Assembly: GCA_964569085.1 (NCBI GenBank)
Contig: CAZMTA010000006.1
Span: forward strand, 62,001-126,000
DNA length: 64,000 nucleotides
Reading direction: 5' to 3'
DNA from: JAJCZZ01 sp964569085
GTDB taxonomy: Bacteria; Gemmatimonadota; Gemmatimonadetes; Longimicrobiales; Gaopeijiaceae
Position 1 is the stretch's first letter, and each line of letters starts with the position of its first letter. The position numbers and the translations under genes are program-made. Positions 24,994-33,111 of the stretch are shown here, in pieces. The notes under the pieces are model-generated. The model saw nothing but the letters and a program-made list of their open reading frames with translations, ran no database searches and was not told the DNA's origin.

Positions 24994-25559
24994 GAAAGGT
25001 GCTCCACCAGTCGGGAAAGGGCGTGGTAGCGGCCGGTGACGGGGCTCCGGAAGGCGAGGCCCCGCTCCACCAGGCCGTCCAGGACGTCGGCGTCCTCGCC
25101 GGCCTCCAGCTCGTCGCGGCCCACGAGCCCCCGCTCCTCCAGGGCGGCCCACACCCGATCCTCGTCGGGGGAGCGAGTCCCCAGGAGCTCGTAGCGACCG
25201 GGCTCGGTCTCGGCCACGGCGGCCAGCGCCTGGCGCTCCAGGACCACCTCGATCTGGTCCCGGTGCCCCTCGGTCACGCCCCGGAAGACGAAGAGGGCCG
25301 TGGCCCGCTCCCGCTCCCCGGAGCGCTGCACCAGCTTGGCCACCACCTCGTCGGCGCAGGAGAAGTCCAGGAGGGCCACCTCCGAGAGGTCGATGAGGGA
25401 GAGGGAGCGGTCCCCCGCCTCGGCGAGCTGCGCCTCGATGGCCAGGCGGACCGCCCGGCCGGTCTGGCGCGTGATGAGGTGGGAGTACAGCGAGGCCACG
25501 GTGCGCTGGACCAGGTCGCCCACGTCGATGGCCACGGGATCCAGGGGAAGGTCGCTCAT
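24990..25559 (-). CDS. STAS-like (DUF4325-type) protein with a C-terminal winged-helix-like part
   Basis: 189 aa. The middle has a STAS-type pattern (SLIDLSEVALLDFSCADEVV, then GERERATALFVFRGV), as in anti-anti-sigma-like proteins, and the last ~55 residues (RVWAALEERGLVGRDEL to GLAFRSPVTGRYHALSRLVEHL) look like a winged helix. No phosphorylatable serine is obvious at the STAS turn, which reads DLSEVALLDFSC. Overlaps the next gene (ATGA) and is itself overlapped by the preceding STAS-HATPase gene (ATGA), giving a tightly coupled three-gene set. Likely partner of the HATPase protein. Confidence 0.7.
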   Translation of the reverse strand: MSDLPLDPVAIDVGDLVQRTVASLYSHLITRQTGRAVRLAIEAQLAEAGDRSLSLIDLSEVALLDFSCADEVVAKLVQRSGERERATALFVFRGVTEGHRDQIEVVLERQALAAVAETEPGRYELLGTRSPDEDRVWAALEERGLVGRDELEAGEDADVLDGLVERGLAFRSPVTGRYHALSRLVEHLS

Positions 25560-26449
25560 CCCTCCTCCCCCCGGGCCGGCAGCACGATCCCGATCTGGGC
25601 GCCCGGGAAGGCGGCGAGCCCCTCCACCATGGGCGGCGTGTCGTCCCATTCCGGCACCTGGCCGATGCGCGCCGAGCCGCTCCGGATCGTGATGGCCCCG
25701 TCCCACCGCCGCACCTGGCGCCGGATCTGCTGGATCCCCTGCCCGCGGCCCGAGTCGGGGAAGCGGGTGAGGCCGTGGAGGAAGGCCGCCTCCAGCGCCG
25801 TCGCGTCGGACCAGCGGTCGCCGTAACGCGCCGCGTGCTCGTCGCCCAGCGATCCCCGGAAGCCGCGTCCCAGGTCCATCACCGAGATGACCACGACCCA
25901 GCGCCCCAGACGGCGGGCCCAGTTGTAGGCCTGGGCGGCCACCCACCCGGGCCCCTCGGCGTGCTCCACGATGTTCTGGCAGACCTCCGAGAGGATCACC
26001 GAGAACTGGACCACCGCGGTGCCGGGATAGCCCAGCTTGGACGCCAGGATGGTGCCGGCCCGGGTCTGGACCCGGTCTACCACGGCGTGGACGTCCTGGT
26101 TGGCCTCGATGGGGGTGATCTCCAGGAGGACGTCCGAGCTTCCCGACGGCCTCCGGGGGATGGGCCCCTCGATCTCGAAGACCCCTTCGGCCTGCTGGAA
26201 GAAGCCCATGCGGGCCAGGTAGCCCACCACGTCGCCGCTCTCGGGGAGCCCCAGGCGGGGGGGCGCGCCCTGGCGGTCCCGGGCCACCGCGCCCGCGGCC
26301 AGGAGGGCCACCATCCCGTTGGGGTCCACCCACCGCACGTGGCGGGCGTCGAAGAGGCTGCGCGCTGCTGGGTCGGCCTGGGCCACCTCGTCGAGGAAGC
26401 CGTCGACGGTCTGCTGGTCCAGGGATCCGGGGACGGAGACGACCTTCAC
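25556..26449 (-). CDS. STAS domain fused to an anti-sigma-type HATPase domain
   Basis: 297 aa. The N-terminal ~90 residues look like STAS (RSLFDARHVRWVDPNGMVALLAAG). The second half is a GHKL ATPase: N box SEVCQNIVEHA, G1 MDLGRGF, G2 SGRGQGI, then a terminal QIGIVLPARG strand. This combination is typical of partner-switching regulators (SpoIIAB/RsbW relatives) or of STAS/ATPase pairs. The GTG at 26449 has AGGGGAGCG upstream and begins the domain; the frame is open further back but overlaps the PfkB gene end. It overlaps the DUF4325-like gene by four bases. No sigma factor or PP2C phosphatase is nearby. Confidence 0.8.
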   Translation of the reverse strand: MKVVSVPGSLDQQTVDGFLDEVAQADPAARSLFDARHVRWVDPNGMVALLAAGAVARDRQGAPPRLGLPESGDVVGYLARMGFFQQAEGVFEIEGPIPRRPSGSSDVLLEITPIEANQDVHAVVDRVQTRAGTILASKLGYPGTAVVQFSVILSEVCQNIVEHAEGPGWVAAQAYNWARRLGRWVVVISVMDLGRGFRGSLGDEHAARYGDRWSDATALEAAFLHGLTRFPDSGRGQGIQQIRRQVRRWDGAITIRSGSARIGQVPEWDDTPPMVEGLAAFPGAQIGIVLPARGEEG

Positions 26450-26546
26450 GGGGCTCGCTCCCCTGCGGAGGATCGGGGGCGGACGGGTCCGGGTCGGGTC
26501 ACGGCGGGGCGCGCTCCTCGTGGGTGGGGCCGGGTCGACGGTGGGG

Positions 26547-27533
26547 TCACGGCCGCTCCTCCACGTGGGAGAGGCGACCCTGGAGATGCCGGTAGAGCCC
26601 CCGGGCGCCGCGGTGCTCCACGTTCCGCGACGCCTTGCGATGGGCCTCGGCCATGGACTCCTCCAGGCCGAGCCCCCCCAGGAGGCCGGCGAAGAAGGTA
26701 GCACCCCACACGTCGCCGCACCCGGTGGGGTCCCCCGAGCGGGGTGGGCCGTCCACGGGGACGCGGCCGCTCCGCGCGGCCCGCCCGGCCCGGGCGAGCC
26801 CCGGACGCGCCCGCCATCGCCGGGGATCGGGGTCGAAGTCCGGGGTGGCCACGTACGCCGCCCCCCGCTCGCCCAGGGTGACGGTCACCAGCTTCAGCTC
26901 CGGCCCCAGCGCCTCTGCGGCGAGGTGCCACGGGTCCCCGGTGCGGCGCCCCAGGAGGTCGAACTCGTCCTCGTTCATCTGCACCCCGTCGAAGCAGCGG
27001 AGCCAACGTGCCCAGTGGTCCAGCTCCCGAGGGACCCGGACGCCCCGGGCGGTGATGCCCAGGAAGAGGGAGTGGAGGTCCGCGTAGACGGGGCCGGCGT
27101 ACCCGTGTCGCAGCGCCTGGGCCGTGGCCAGCTCCATCTCGTAGCCCGAGATGAAGTTCACGTAGAGCGCGTCGCAGAGCTCCACCAGGGGCGCCAGCTC
27201 CGGCCACCGCCACGGGGGGACGCCCCCGGCCAGGATCTCGGTGCGGCGGGCCTCGCTCTCGTAGTGGAGCTCGACCTGGTTGTTGGGCTCGGGAACCACG
27301 ACCAGGCCGGCGTCGTCGAGGCCCGGGATCTCCCGGAGGAAGTGGAACGCCTCCTCCGCCAGGTCCCGGCCCACCTTCACGATGGGCTGGACGGTCCACT
27401 CCTCGGGAAGCGCCGCGCGCACCGCCGCCAGGCCGTAGGCGATGCCGCCCCACTCCTCCACCGGACGGGCCCGCTCCGCGGGCCGATGGATGCGGTCCCA
27501 CACCAGCGTCCCCACCACGCCGAGCCGGGGCAC
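26547..27533 (-). CDS. PfkB-family carbohydrate kinase
   Basis: Ribokinase-like sugar or nucleoside kinase, 328 aa with a GTG start. It has the C-terminal signature DPTGCGDVWGATF with the catalytic base Asp and anion hole, an NEDEFDLL segment and VTVTLGERGAAYV. The N-terminal part is GVVGTLVWDRI with a GGIAYG di-glycine motif. The sugar cannot be read. It starts one base after the ROK kinase stop; ROK, PfkB and lepA lie head to tail, so one transcript is likely. Confidence 0.88.
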   Translation of the reverse strand: MPRLGVVGTLVWDRIHRPAERARPVEEWGGIAYGLAAVRAALPEEWTVQPIVKVGRDLAEEAFHFLREIPGLDDAGLVVVPEPNNQVELHYESEARRTEILAGGVPPWRWPELAPLVELCDALYVNFISGYEMELATAQALRHGYAGPVYADLHSLFLGITARGVRVPRELDHWARWLRCFDGVQMNEDEFDLLGRRTGDPWHLAAEALGPELKLVTVTLGERGAAYVATPDFDPDPRRWRARPGLARAGRAARSGRVPVDGPPRSGDPTGCGDVWGATFFAGLLGGLGLEESMAEAHRKASRNVEHRGARGLYRHLQGRLSHVEERP

Positions 27534-27534
27534 G

Positions 27535-28512
27535 TCAGCCGTCCCGGCTCCGGAGGAACAGCCCGGCGGCGCCGGTCACCCCCGCCTGGTCCGGGAGGGC
27601 CCCGGGGAGGATCCGGCAGGCTTCCTGGGCCCGGCGGAACGCCCGGCGCCGCACCTCGGCCATCAGCGGCACGAAGAGGTGGTCGCCGGCGCGGGTCACC
27701 CCGCCGACGATGACCACGGCCTCGGGGTTCAGCATGTTCACCACGTTGGCGATCCCGGCGCCGAGCATCTTGGCCGTCTCGGTCATGACCTCCCGGGCGT
27801 AGGCGTCGCCCTGGACCAGGGCCTCGTAGACGGTCAGGGCCGTGATGCGCTCCGGGTCGCCGCCCACCAGGTCCAGGAGCACCGAGTCGGTCCCGACCTC
27901 CACCCCCTCCCGGGCCCGGGCCGCGATGTTGGGCCCCGAGGCGTAGGCCTCCAGACAGCCGTAGCTCCCGCAGGCGCACCGCCGGCCGGCCACCGAGATG
28001 GTCGTGTGGCCCAGCTCGCCGGCCGTGCCCGAGGCTCCCCGGACCAGCTCCCCGTCCAGGACGAGGCCGCCCCCGATCCCCGTGCCCAGGGTCACGCAGA
28101 CCATGGAGCGGTAGGGCCGGCCGGCTCCCTGCCACCACTCGCCCCACGCCGCGCAGTTGGCGTCGTTCTCCAGGATGACCGGACGGTCCAGCGCCTCGGC
28201 CAGGCGATCCCGGAGCGGGTAGGCCTCCCAGCCCAGGTTGAAGGCGTCCAGGACGACGCCCTGATCCCGGTCCACGGGCCCCGGGCAGCCCACCCCGGCG
28301 CCCACGAGCTCCACGGGCTCGCCGGTGGAGGAGGCGACCTCGCGCTCCAGATCCCGGGCCAACCGGACGATGTGGCCCACGGCGTCTCCGGGGCCGGCCA
28401 TGGATCGGGTGGCCCGCACGCGGAGGGCCGCCGGGACGCCGCCCTCCTCGGGGACGAGGCCCACGACGATGTTCGTGCCGCCCACGTCCACGCCCAGGAC
28501 CCAGCGACTCAC
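27535..28512 (-). CDS. ROK-family glucokinase-like sugar kinase
   Basis: 325 aa, GTG start. ROK family: N-terminal phosphate motif GVDVGGTNIVVGL, ENDANCAAWGE (catalytic Asp), TLGTGIGGGLV, the GELGHTTI helix and the zinc motif CACGSYGCLE. This set fits glucokinase best; no HTH is present, so it is not an NagC-like repressor. It begins 16 bases after the lepA stop and is followed directly by the PfkB kinase. Confidence 0.92.
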   Translation of the reverse strand: MSRWVLGVDVGGTNIVVGLVPEEGGVPAALRVRATRSMAGPGDAVGHIVRLARDLEREVASSTGEPVELVGAGVGCPGPVDRDQGVVLDAFNLGWEAYPLRDRLAEALDRPVILENDANCAAWGEWWQGAGRPYRSMVCVTLGTGIGGGLVLDGELVRGASGTAGELGHTTISVAGRRCACGSYGCLEAYASGPNIAARAREGVEVGTDSVLLDLVGGDPERITALTVYEALVQGDAYAREVMTETAKMLGAGIANVVNMLNPEAVVIVGGVTRAGDHLFVPLMAEVRRRAFRRAQEACRILPGALPDQAGVTGAAGLFLRSRDG

Positions 28513-28528
28513 GGCGCGGCCTCCATCC

Positions 28529-30331
28529 TCAGTCGTCGCCGAGGTTCAGCACCGCGAGGAAGGCTTCCTGGGGGATCTCCACGGAGCCCACCTGCTTCAT
28601 CCGGCGCTTCCCCTCCTTCTGCTTCTCCAGGAGCTTCCGCTTCCGGCTGATGTCGCCCCCGTAGCACTTGGCCGTCACGTTCTTCCGCAGCGCCTTGACG
28701 TTGGTCCGGGCGATGACGTCGTTGCCGATGGCGGCCTGGAGGGCCACCTGGAACTGCTGCCGGGGGATGAGGTCCTTGAGCTTGCGGACCAGGTCCCGGC
28801 CGTACTCGTAGGCCTTGTCCTCGTGGATGATGACGCTGAACGCGTCCACGGGGTCGTCGTTGACCAGGATGTCCAGCTTCACCAGGTCGTCGGGACGATA
28901 CTCCAGGAACTCGTAGTCCAGGGCGGCATAGCCGCGGGTGCCGCTCTTGAGGCGGTCGTAGAAGTCCAGGACGATCTCCGAGAGGGGGAGCTCGAAGTTC
29001 ATCTCCACCCGCTGGGTGTCCAGGTACTGCATGCCCTTGAAGACCCCGCGCCGGTCGTGGCAGAGCTTCTGGACGTTCCCGATGTACTCGGCCGGGCAGA
29101 GGATGTGGGCCCGCACGATGGGCTCGGAGACCTGCTCGATCTTGCCCCGGGGCGGGAGCGCCGTGGGGCTCTCCACCTCCAGGCGGGTCCCGTCGGTCAG
29201 CTCGACGTGGTACTCCACGTTGGGGACCGTCGTGATGAGGTCCACGTCGAACTCGCGCTCGAGGCGCTCCTGGATGATCTCCATGTGGAGGAGGCCCAGG
29301 AAGCCGCACCGGAACCCGAAGCCCAGCGCCGCGGAGGTCTCGGGCTCGTAGTGGAGGGCCGCGTCGTTGAGCTTGAGGCGCTCCAGGGCGTCGCGGAGGT
29401 CCTCGTAGTCGTCGGAGTCGGTGGGGTAGAGCCCCGCGAAGACCATGGGCCGGGCTTCCTGGTAGCCCGGGAGGAGCTCGGAGGCCGGGTTGGAGGCGTC
29501 CAGGATGGTGTCCCCGACCCGGGTGTCCCCCACCTCCTTGATGGCCGCCACCACGTACCCGACCTCGCCGGGGGTGAGGCGGGGCTGCTTCTGGCGCCCC
29601 AGCCGCATGTACCCGACCTCGGTGACCTCGTACTCGGCGTCCACGTTCCCGAAGCCGATCTCCATCCCCGGCTTCAGGACCCCGTCCACGACCCGCACCG
29701 AGGGTACGGCCCCGAGGTACTTGTCGTAGTAGGAGTCGAAGATCAGGGCCCGGAGAGGCGCGTCCTCGTCGCCCACCGGGGGCGGCACCCGCTCCACCAC
29801 GGCCTCCAGGATCTCCTCCACCCCGGTCCCGTCCTTGGCGCTGGCCAGGAGGATGCTGTCCGGGTCCACGCCCAGGAGGTCGACCAGCTCCTCGCGCCGC
29901 TTCTCCGGCTCGGCGCCGGGGAGGTCGATCTTGTTCAGGACGGGGATGATCTCCAGCTCCGCCTCCATGGCCAGGAAGAGGTTGGAGAGGGTCTGGGCCT
30001 GGACGCCCTGTGCCGCGTCCACCACCAGGAGGGCCCCCTCGCACGCCTGGAGCGAGCGGGAGACCTCGTAGGTGAAGTCCACGTGGCCCGGGGTGTCGAT
30101 GAGGTTGAACTCGTACTCCTCGCCGTTCCGGGCGACGTACTGCATGCGGACCGCGTGGAGCTTGATCGTGATCCCCCGCTCCCGCTCGAGCTCGTTGTCG
30201 TCCAGGACCTGCTCGCGCATCTTGCGCCGCTCCACCGTGGCGGTGCGCTCCAGGAGCCGGTCGGCCAGCGTCGACTTGCCGTGGTCGATGTGGGCGACGA
30301 TGCAGAAGTTGCGGATGTGGTCGAGACGCAC
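28529..30331 (-). CDS. lepA: Elongation factor 4 (ribosomal back-translocase LepA)
   Basis: Translational GTPase that acts on ribosomes after translocation. G1 AHIDHGKST, G2 region with RGITIK, G3 DTPGHVDF, G4 NKID and G5 SAKDGTG are intact, followed by domains II and III and the LepA-specific C-terminal domain (CYGGDISRKRKLLEKQKEGK). 600 aa from the GTG at 30331, the standard length; the frame continues upstream to 30397 without homology. No clear ribosome-binding site. First gene of the run lepA, ROK kinase, PfkB kinase. Confidence 0.97.
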   Translation of the reverse strand: MRLDHIRNFCIVAHIDHGKSTLADRLLERTATVERRKMREQVLDDNELERERGITIKLHAVRMQYVARNGEEYEFNLIDTPGHVDFTYEVSRSLQACEGALLVVDAAQGVQAQTLSNLFLAMEAELEIIPVLNKIDLPGAEPEKRREELVDLLGVDPDSILLASAKDGTGVEEILEAVVERVPPPVGDEDAPLRALIFDSYYDKYLGAVPSVRVVDGVLKPGMEIGFGNVDAEYEVTEVGYMRLGRQKQPRLTPGEVGYVVAAIKEVGDTRVGDTILDASNPASELLPGYQEARPMVFAGLYPTDSDDYEDLRDALERLKLNDAALHYEPETSAALGFGFRCGFLGLLHMEIIQERLEREFDVDLITTVPNVEYHVELTDGTRLEVESPTALPPRGKIEQVSEPIVRAHILCPAEYIGNVQKLCHDRRGVFKGMQYLDTQRVEMNFELPLSEIVLDFYDRLKSGTRGYAALDYEFLEYRPDDLVKLDILVNDDPVDAFSVIIHEDKAYEYGRDLVRKLKDLIPRQQFQVALQAAIGNDVIARTNVKALRKNVTAKCYGGDISRKRKLLEKQKEGKRRMKQVGSVEIPQEAFLAVLNLGDD

Positions 30332-30473
30332 GGAGGCTGCCGGGTGGGGGAGGGACGGCCGGGGATGGGGGCTGGATAAGATAAGGCGCGGACCCACCCG
30401 CCCGAAGGCCCGGGCAGGGCGGACCGGACCCGCTTCCCCTCGCCTCGCGCAGCGGCCCGGGACCGCCGGAAGG

Positions 30474-31934
30474 TCAGCCGCCCGGGCGCTTGGGCGGCGG
30501 GCGCTTGGGGCGGACGGCCGGCCGGGACGAGCCGGGCCGGGGAGTCGGGCGCGCCGAGGGGCGGCTCCCGCCCGGACGGACCGAGGGGCGGCTCGAGCCG
30601 GGTCGGACGGTGGGGCGACCCGTGGACGGCCGTCCCGAGGACGGGGGGCGGACGACCGGCGGCGTGCCCCCCGCGGAGGGGCGCGTGGCGCCGGGACGGG
30701 TCGGGGTCCCGGGTCGGATCACCCGCGTGGGCACCGACCGGCCCGGCTCGCGCCCCCGCACGCCGTCGGAGGGGCGGGCGTCTCCGGAGGGCATGGGCGA
30801 GACGCCGGGCCGCCGCTGCAGGGTGGGGCGGCCCTCCTCCGCCGGGTCGGCGGGGCGCACGCCCCGCGCCGGGGCGCGCTCCGCCCCCGCGCCCCGCTCC
30901 GCCTCCTCGCGCGACGGCCGCAGCCCGGGCCGGCCCGTTCCGGGCACCAGGAGGCGCGACCCCGACGCGGCGGACGGCCGCCGGGCCGCCGGGCGCTCGC
31001 TCCGGTCGTCCCCGGACCGGGGGACCGCGGAGCGTCCGCCGGCCGGGGGCACCACCGTGCGGCGCGGCTCGGCGATGCGGGCCCGGTCCGGCTCGGCGGC
31101 CGAGGGCTCGAGGTACTCCGGGGTCGGCCGTCGCGGGGGCTGGCGGGTGCGGGTGACCGGCGACCAGGCCTCCCCGGGGTCGCGGGCCTCCACGCCGAAG
31201 CGGGCCCGGGCCCGGGGCGGCTGCTCGAAGACCACCCGGGTGGGGCCGTAGCGGTACGTCGGGTAGAAGTACGGGTCGTCCCAGATCACCACCCGGAAGC
31301 TCGTGCAGGCGTACGTGTACGGGTTCCAGCTCGCGAAGCTGCGGAAGCCGTGGCAGTCGTAGCAGAGGAAGCGCGGGTAGTCGTGGCTCCGCTCCACGTC
31401 GTAGGAGAGGAAGTCCAGCGCGTAGGGGACGGTCTCCCAGCCGGGGAGGAGGGCGGCCACGTAGTCGTCCATGGCCAGGTACGGATCCCGGTACACCGTC
31501 CGGCCCACGGGCTCCAGGTCCCACGACTGGGCGTGGGCCGCGTAGCGGATGCCCGAGAAGTCGAAGGGCACGGGGGAGGCGAGGGCGAAGAGGTACCCCT
31601 TCCCCTCGGGCTCGTCCACGTACCAGTAGGGCGCCCGGGGCGAGAGGAGCCGGTAGTCCCGGGCGGCCGCGGTCCGGTAGTCCTCCGCGGGGGAGCGCGG
31701 GAAGAGGAGGCGGGCCGAGCCGTCGGTGTCGATGTGGAAGATCGCCACGTAGGCGTCGTGGGACGTGCGGTAGTAGATCCGCACCTGGTCCCCGCGATGG
31801 AGCACGGGCTCGGGGCCCCGGTCGAGCCATACCCGTACCTCCAGGGGCGCCTGTCCGCCCTCCTGGGCGTGGGCTCCCACGGGCGCTCCCAGCGTCAGCG
31901 CCAGGAGGACCGCCATGTACCGCGACTGCAGCAT
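30474..31934 (-). CDS. DUF4384 exported protein with a basic Pro/Arg-rich tail
   Basis: 486 aa. Signal peptide MLQSRYMAVLLALTLGAPVGAHAQ, then a DUF4384-type beta domain (DQVRIYYRTSHDAYVAIFHIDTDG, LLFPRSP) and a Tyr/Trp-rich middle. From about residue 275 it is low-complexity and probably disordered, ending in repeats built on RPGSSRPSVRPGG and KRPPPKRPGG, strongly positive. The tail could bind a polyanion such as LPS, teichoic-like polymer or nucleic acid. A weaker ECF-type promoter lies 55 bases upstream. The opposite-strand and long upstream open frames are shadows of the high GC. Confidence 0.8.
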   Translation of the reverse strand: MLQSRYMAVLLALTLGAPVGAHAQEGGQAPLEVRVWLDRGPEPVLHRGDQVRIYYRTSHDAYVAIFHIDTDGSARLLFPRSPAEDYRTAAARDYRLLSPRAPYWYVDEPEGKGYLFALASPVPFDFSGIRYAAHAQSWDLEPVGRTVYRDPYLAMDDYVAALLPGWETVPYALDFLSYDVERSHDYPRFLCYDCHGFRSFASWNPYTYACTSFRVVIWDDPYFYPTYRYGPTRVVFEQPPRARARFGVEARDPGEAWSPVTRTRQPPRRPTPEYLEPSAAEPDRARIAEPRRTVVPPAGGRSAVPRSGDDRSERPAARRPSAASGSRLLVPGTGRPGLRPSREEAERGAGAERAPARGVRPADPAEEGRPTLQRRPGVSPMPSGDARPSDGVRGREPGRSVPTRVIRPGTPTRPGATRPSAGGTPPVVRPPSSGRPSTGRPTVRPGSSRPSVRPGGSRPSARPTPRPGSSRPAVRPKRPPPKRPGG

Positions 31935-31988
31935 CGACGCTCCGATCTCGAGGACGAGAGTGCCCAATCTGGTGCACGAGGTGTGCCG

Positions 31989-32018
31989 CCGCACGGGTCG
32001 CGCCCACCGGTCGTTTCC
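31989..32018 (-). promoter_or_regulatory. Weaker ECF-type promoter, site E (DUF4384 gene)
   Basis: Minus strand GGAAAC (32018-32013), 16 bases, CCGTGCGG (31996-31989): the site A-C geometry with one change in the -10 core. About 55 bases before the DUF4384 ATG. Confidence 0.4.
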
Positions 32019-32117
32019 GGCCCCAGCGGGCCGGGACCTGTCTCCGGAAGAGGACACGCGGTGCGGCGCAGGGGACACACCCGGGAAGGCGGGGCGCCTT
32101 CCGGGACCCCCCGCCCG

Positions 32118-32146
32118 TTGAGCCGGCCCCGGCGCCCGGGTAGCTT
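32118..32146 (+). promoter_or_regulatory. Housekeeping-type promoter for the DUF58 operon
   Basis: TTGAGC (32118-32123), 17 bases, TAGCTT (32141-32146). The ATG begins 10 bases after the -10 box, so the mRNA would be nearly leaderless, and no ribosome-binding site stands before the start. Boxes are identical to those before ubiE. Confidence 0.65.
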
Positions 32147-32156
32147 CCGGTCGCCC

Positions 32157-33080
32157 ATGACCGACCCCACCGCGTCCGCCGCCGCCCGCCGGCCCGACCT
32201 CCTCGACCCCGCCACCCTGGCACAGCTCGGCGGCATCGAGCTCATCGCCCGGGAGGTGGTGGAGGGCTTCCTCATGGGGCTCCACCGTTCCCCCCACCGG
32301 GGCTTCTCCGCCGAGTTCGCCGAGCTCCGCGCCTACCAGCCCGGAGACGACCTCCGCTACATCGACTGGCGCATGTACGGGCGCTCGGACCGCTACTACG
32401 TGAAGCAGTTCGAGGAGGAGACGAACCTCCGCGCCCACATCCTGGTGGACGTGAGCGCCTCCATGGGATGGAGCTCGACCCCCGAGCTCCCCACCAAGCT
32501 GTGGTACGCCAAGCATCTGGCCGCCTCCCTGGCGCTCGTCCTCCTCCGCCAGGGGGACTCGGTGGGGATGGTCGCCTTCCACGACCGGATCGCCGACCGG
32601 GTCCACGCCCGGGGCGGCCGCCGGCAGCGGAACGAGCTCCTCAAGCGCCTCGACGCCCTCCAGCCCGAGGGGCGCACCTCGGCCGAGGGCGCGCTCCGGG
32701 ACGTGGCGGTCCGCCTCCGGCGCGCTGGGCTCGTGATCCTCCTCTCCGACCTCCTGGTGGAGCCCGAGGAGACGCGCACGGCGCTCAAGTTCCTGCGCCA
32801 CCACGGCCACGAGGTCCTGGTCTTCCACCTCCTGGATCCCGGCGAGCGGGAGCTCCCCGCCGCCTCCGAGGCCCGCTTCTTCGACCCCGAGTCGGGGGAG
32901 GAGCTCACGGTGAGCGTGGCCGACCTCCGCGCCGACTACCGCGAGGCCGTCGTCGAGGCGCTGGACGAGTGGGCGCGCGAGCTCCGGCCCCAGGGCATCG
33001 ACTACCACGTGGTCGACACCGACCGTCCCCTCTCCACGGCGCTGCGGGCCTACCTGCGGAAGCGGGAGCGGCTCGGGTAG
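32157..33080 (+). CDS. DUF58 (MoxR-associated, VWA-like) protein
   Basis: 307 aa. The DUF58 signature is visible: GFSAEFAELRAYQPGDDLRYIDWRMYGRSDRYYVKQFEEE, followed by a VWA-type metal site HILVDVSASMGW (DxSxS). In most genomes DUF58 sits with a MoxR ATPase and BatA/BatB membrane proteins; here the next gene is a BatA-like protein, but no moxR is present in the window. Probable role is envelope maintenance or stress tolerance; precise function unknown. Spacing to the next GTG is 31 bases. Confidence 0.9.
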   Translation: MTDPTASAAARRPDLLDPATLAQLGGIELIAREVVEGFLMGLHRSPHRGFSAEFAELRAYQPGDDLRYIDWRMYGRSDRYYVKQFEEETNLRAHILVDVSASMGWSSTPELPTKLWYAKHLAASLALVLLRQGDSVGMVAFHDRIADRVHARGGRRQRNELLKRLDALQPEGRTSAEGALRDVAVRLRRAGLVILLSDLLVEPEETRTALKFLRHHGHEVLVFHLLDPGERELPAASEARFFDPESGEELTVSVADLRADYREAVVEALDEWARELRPQGIDYHVVDTDRPLSTALRAYLRKRERLG

Positions 33081-33111
33081 TGGTGGGCCTCGACCCCGGG
33101 GGAGGCCGCCC

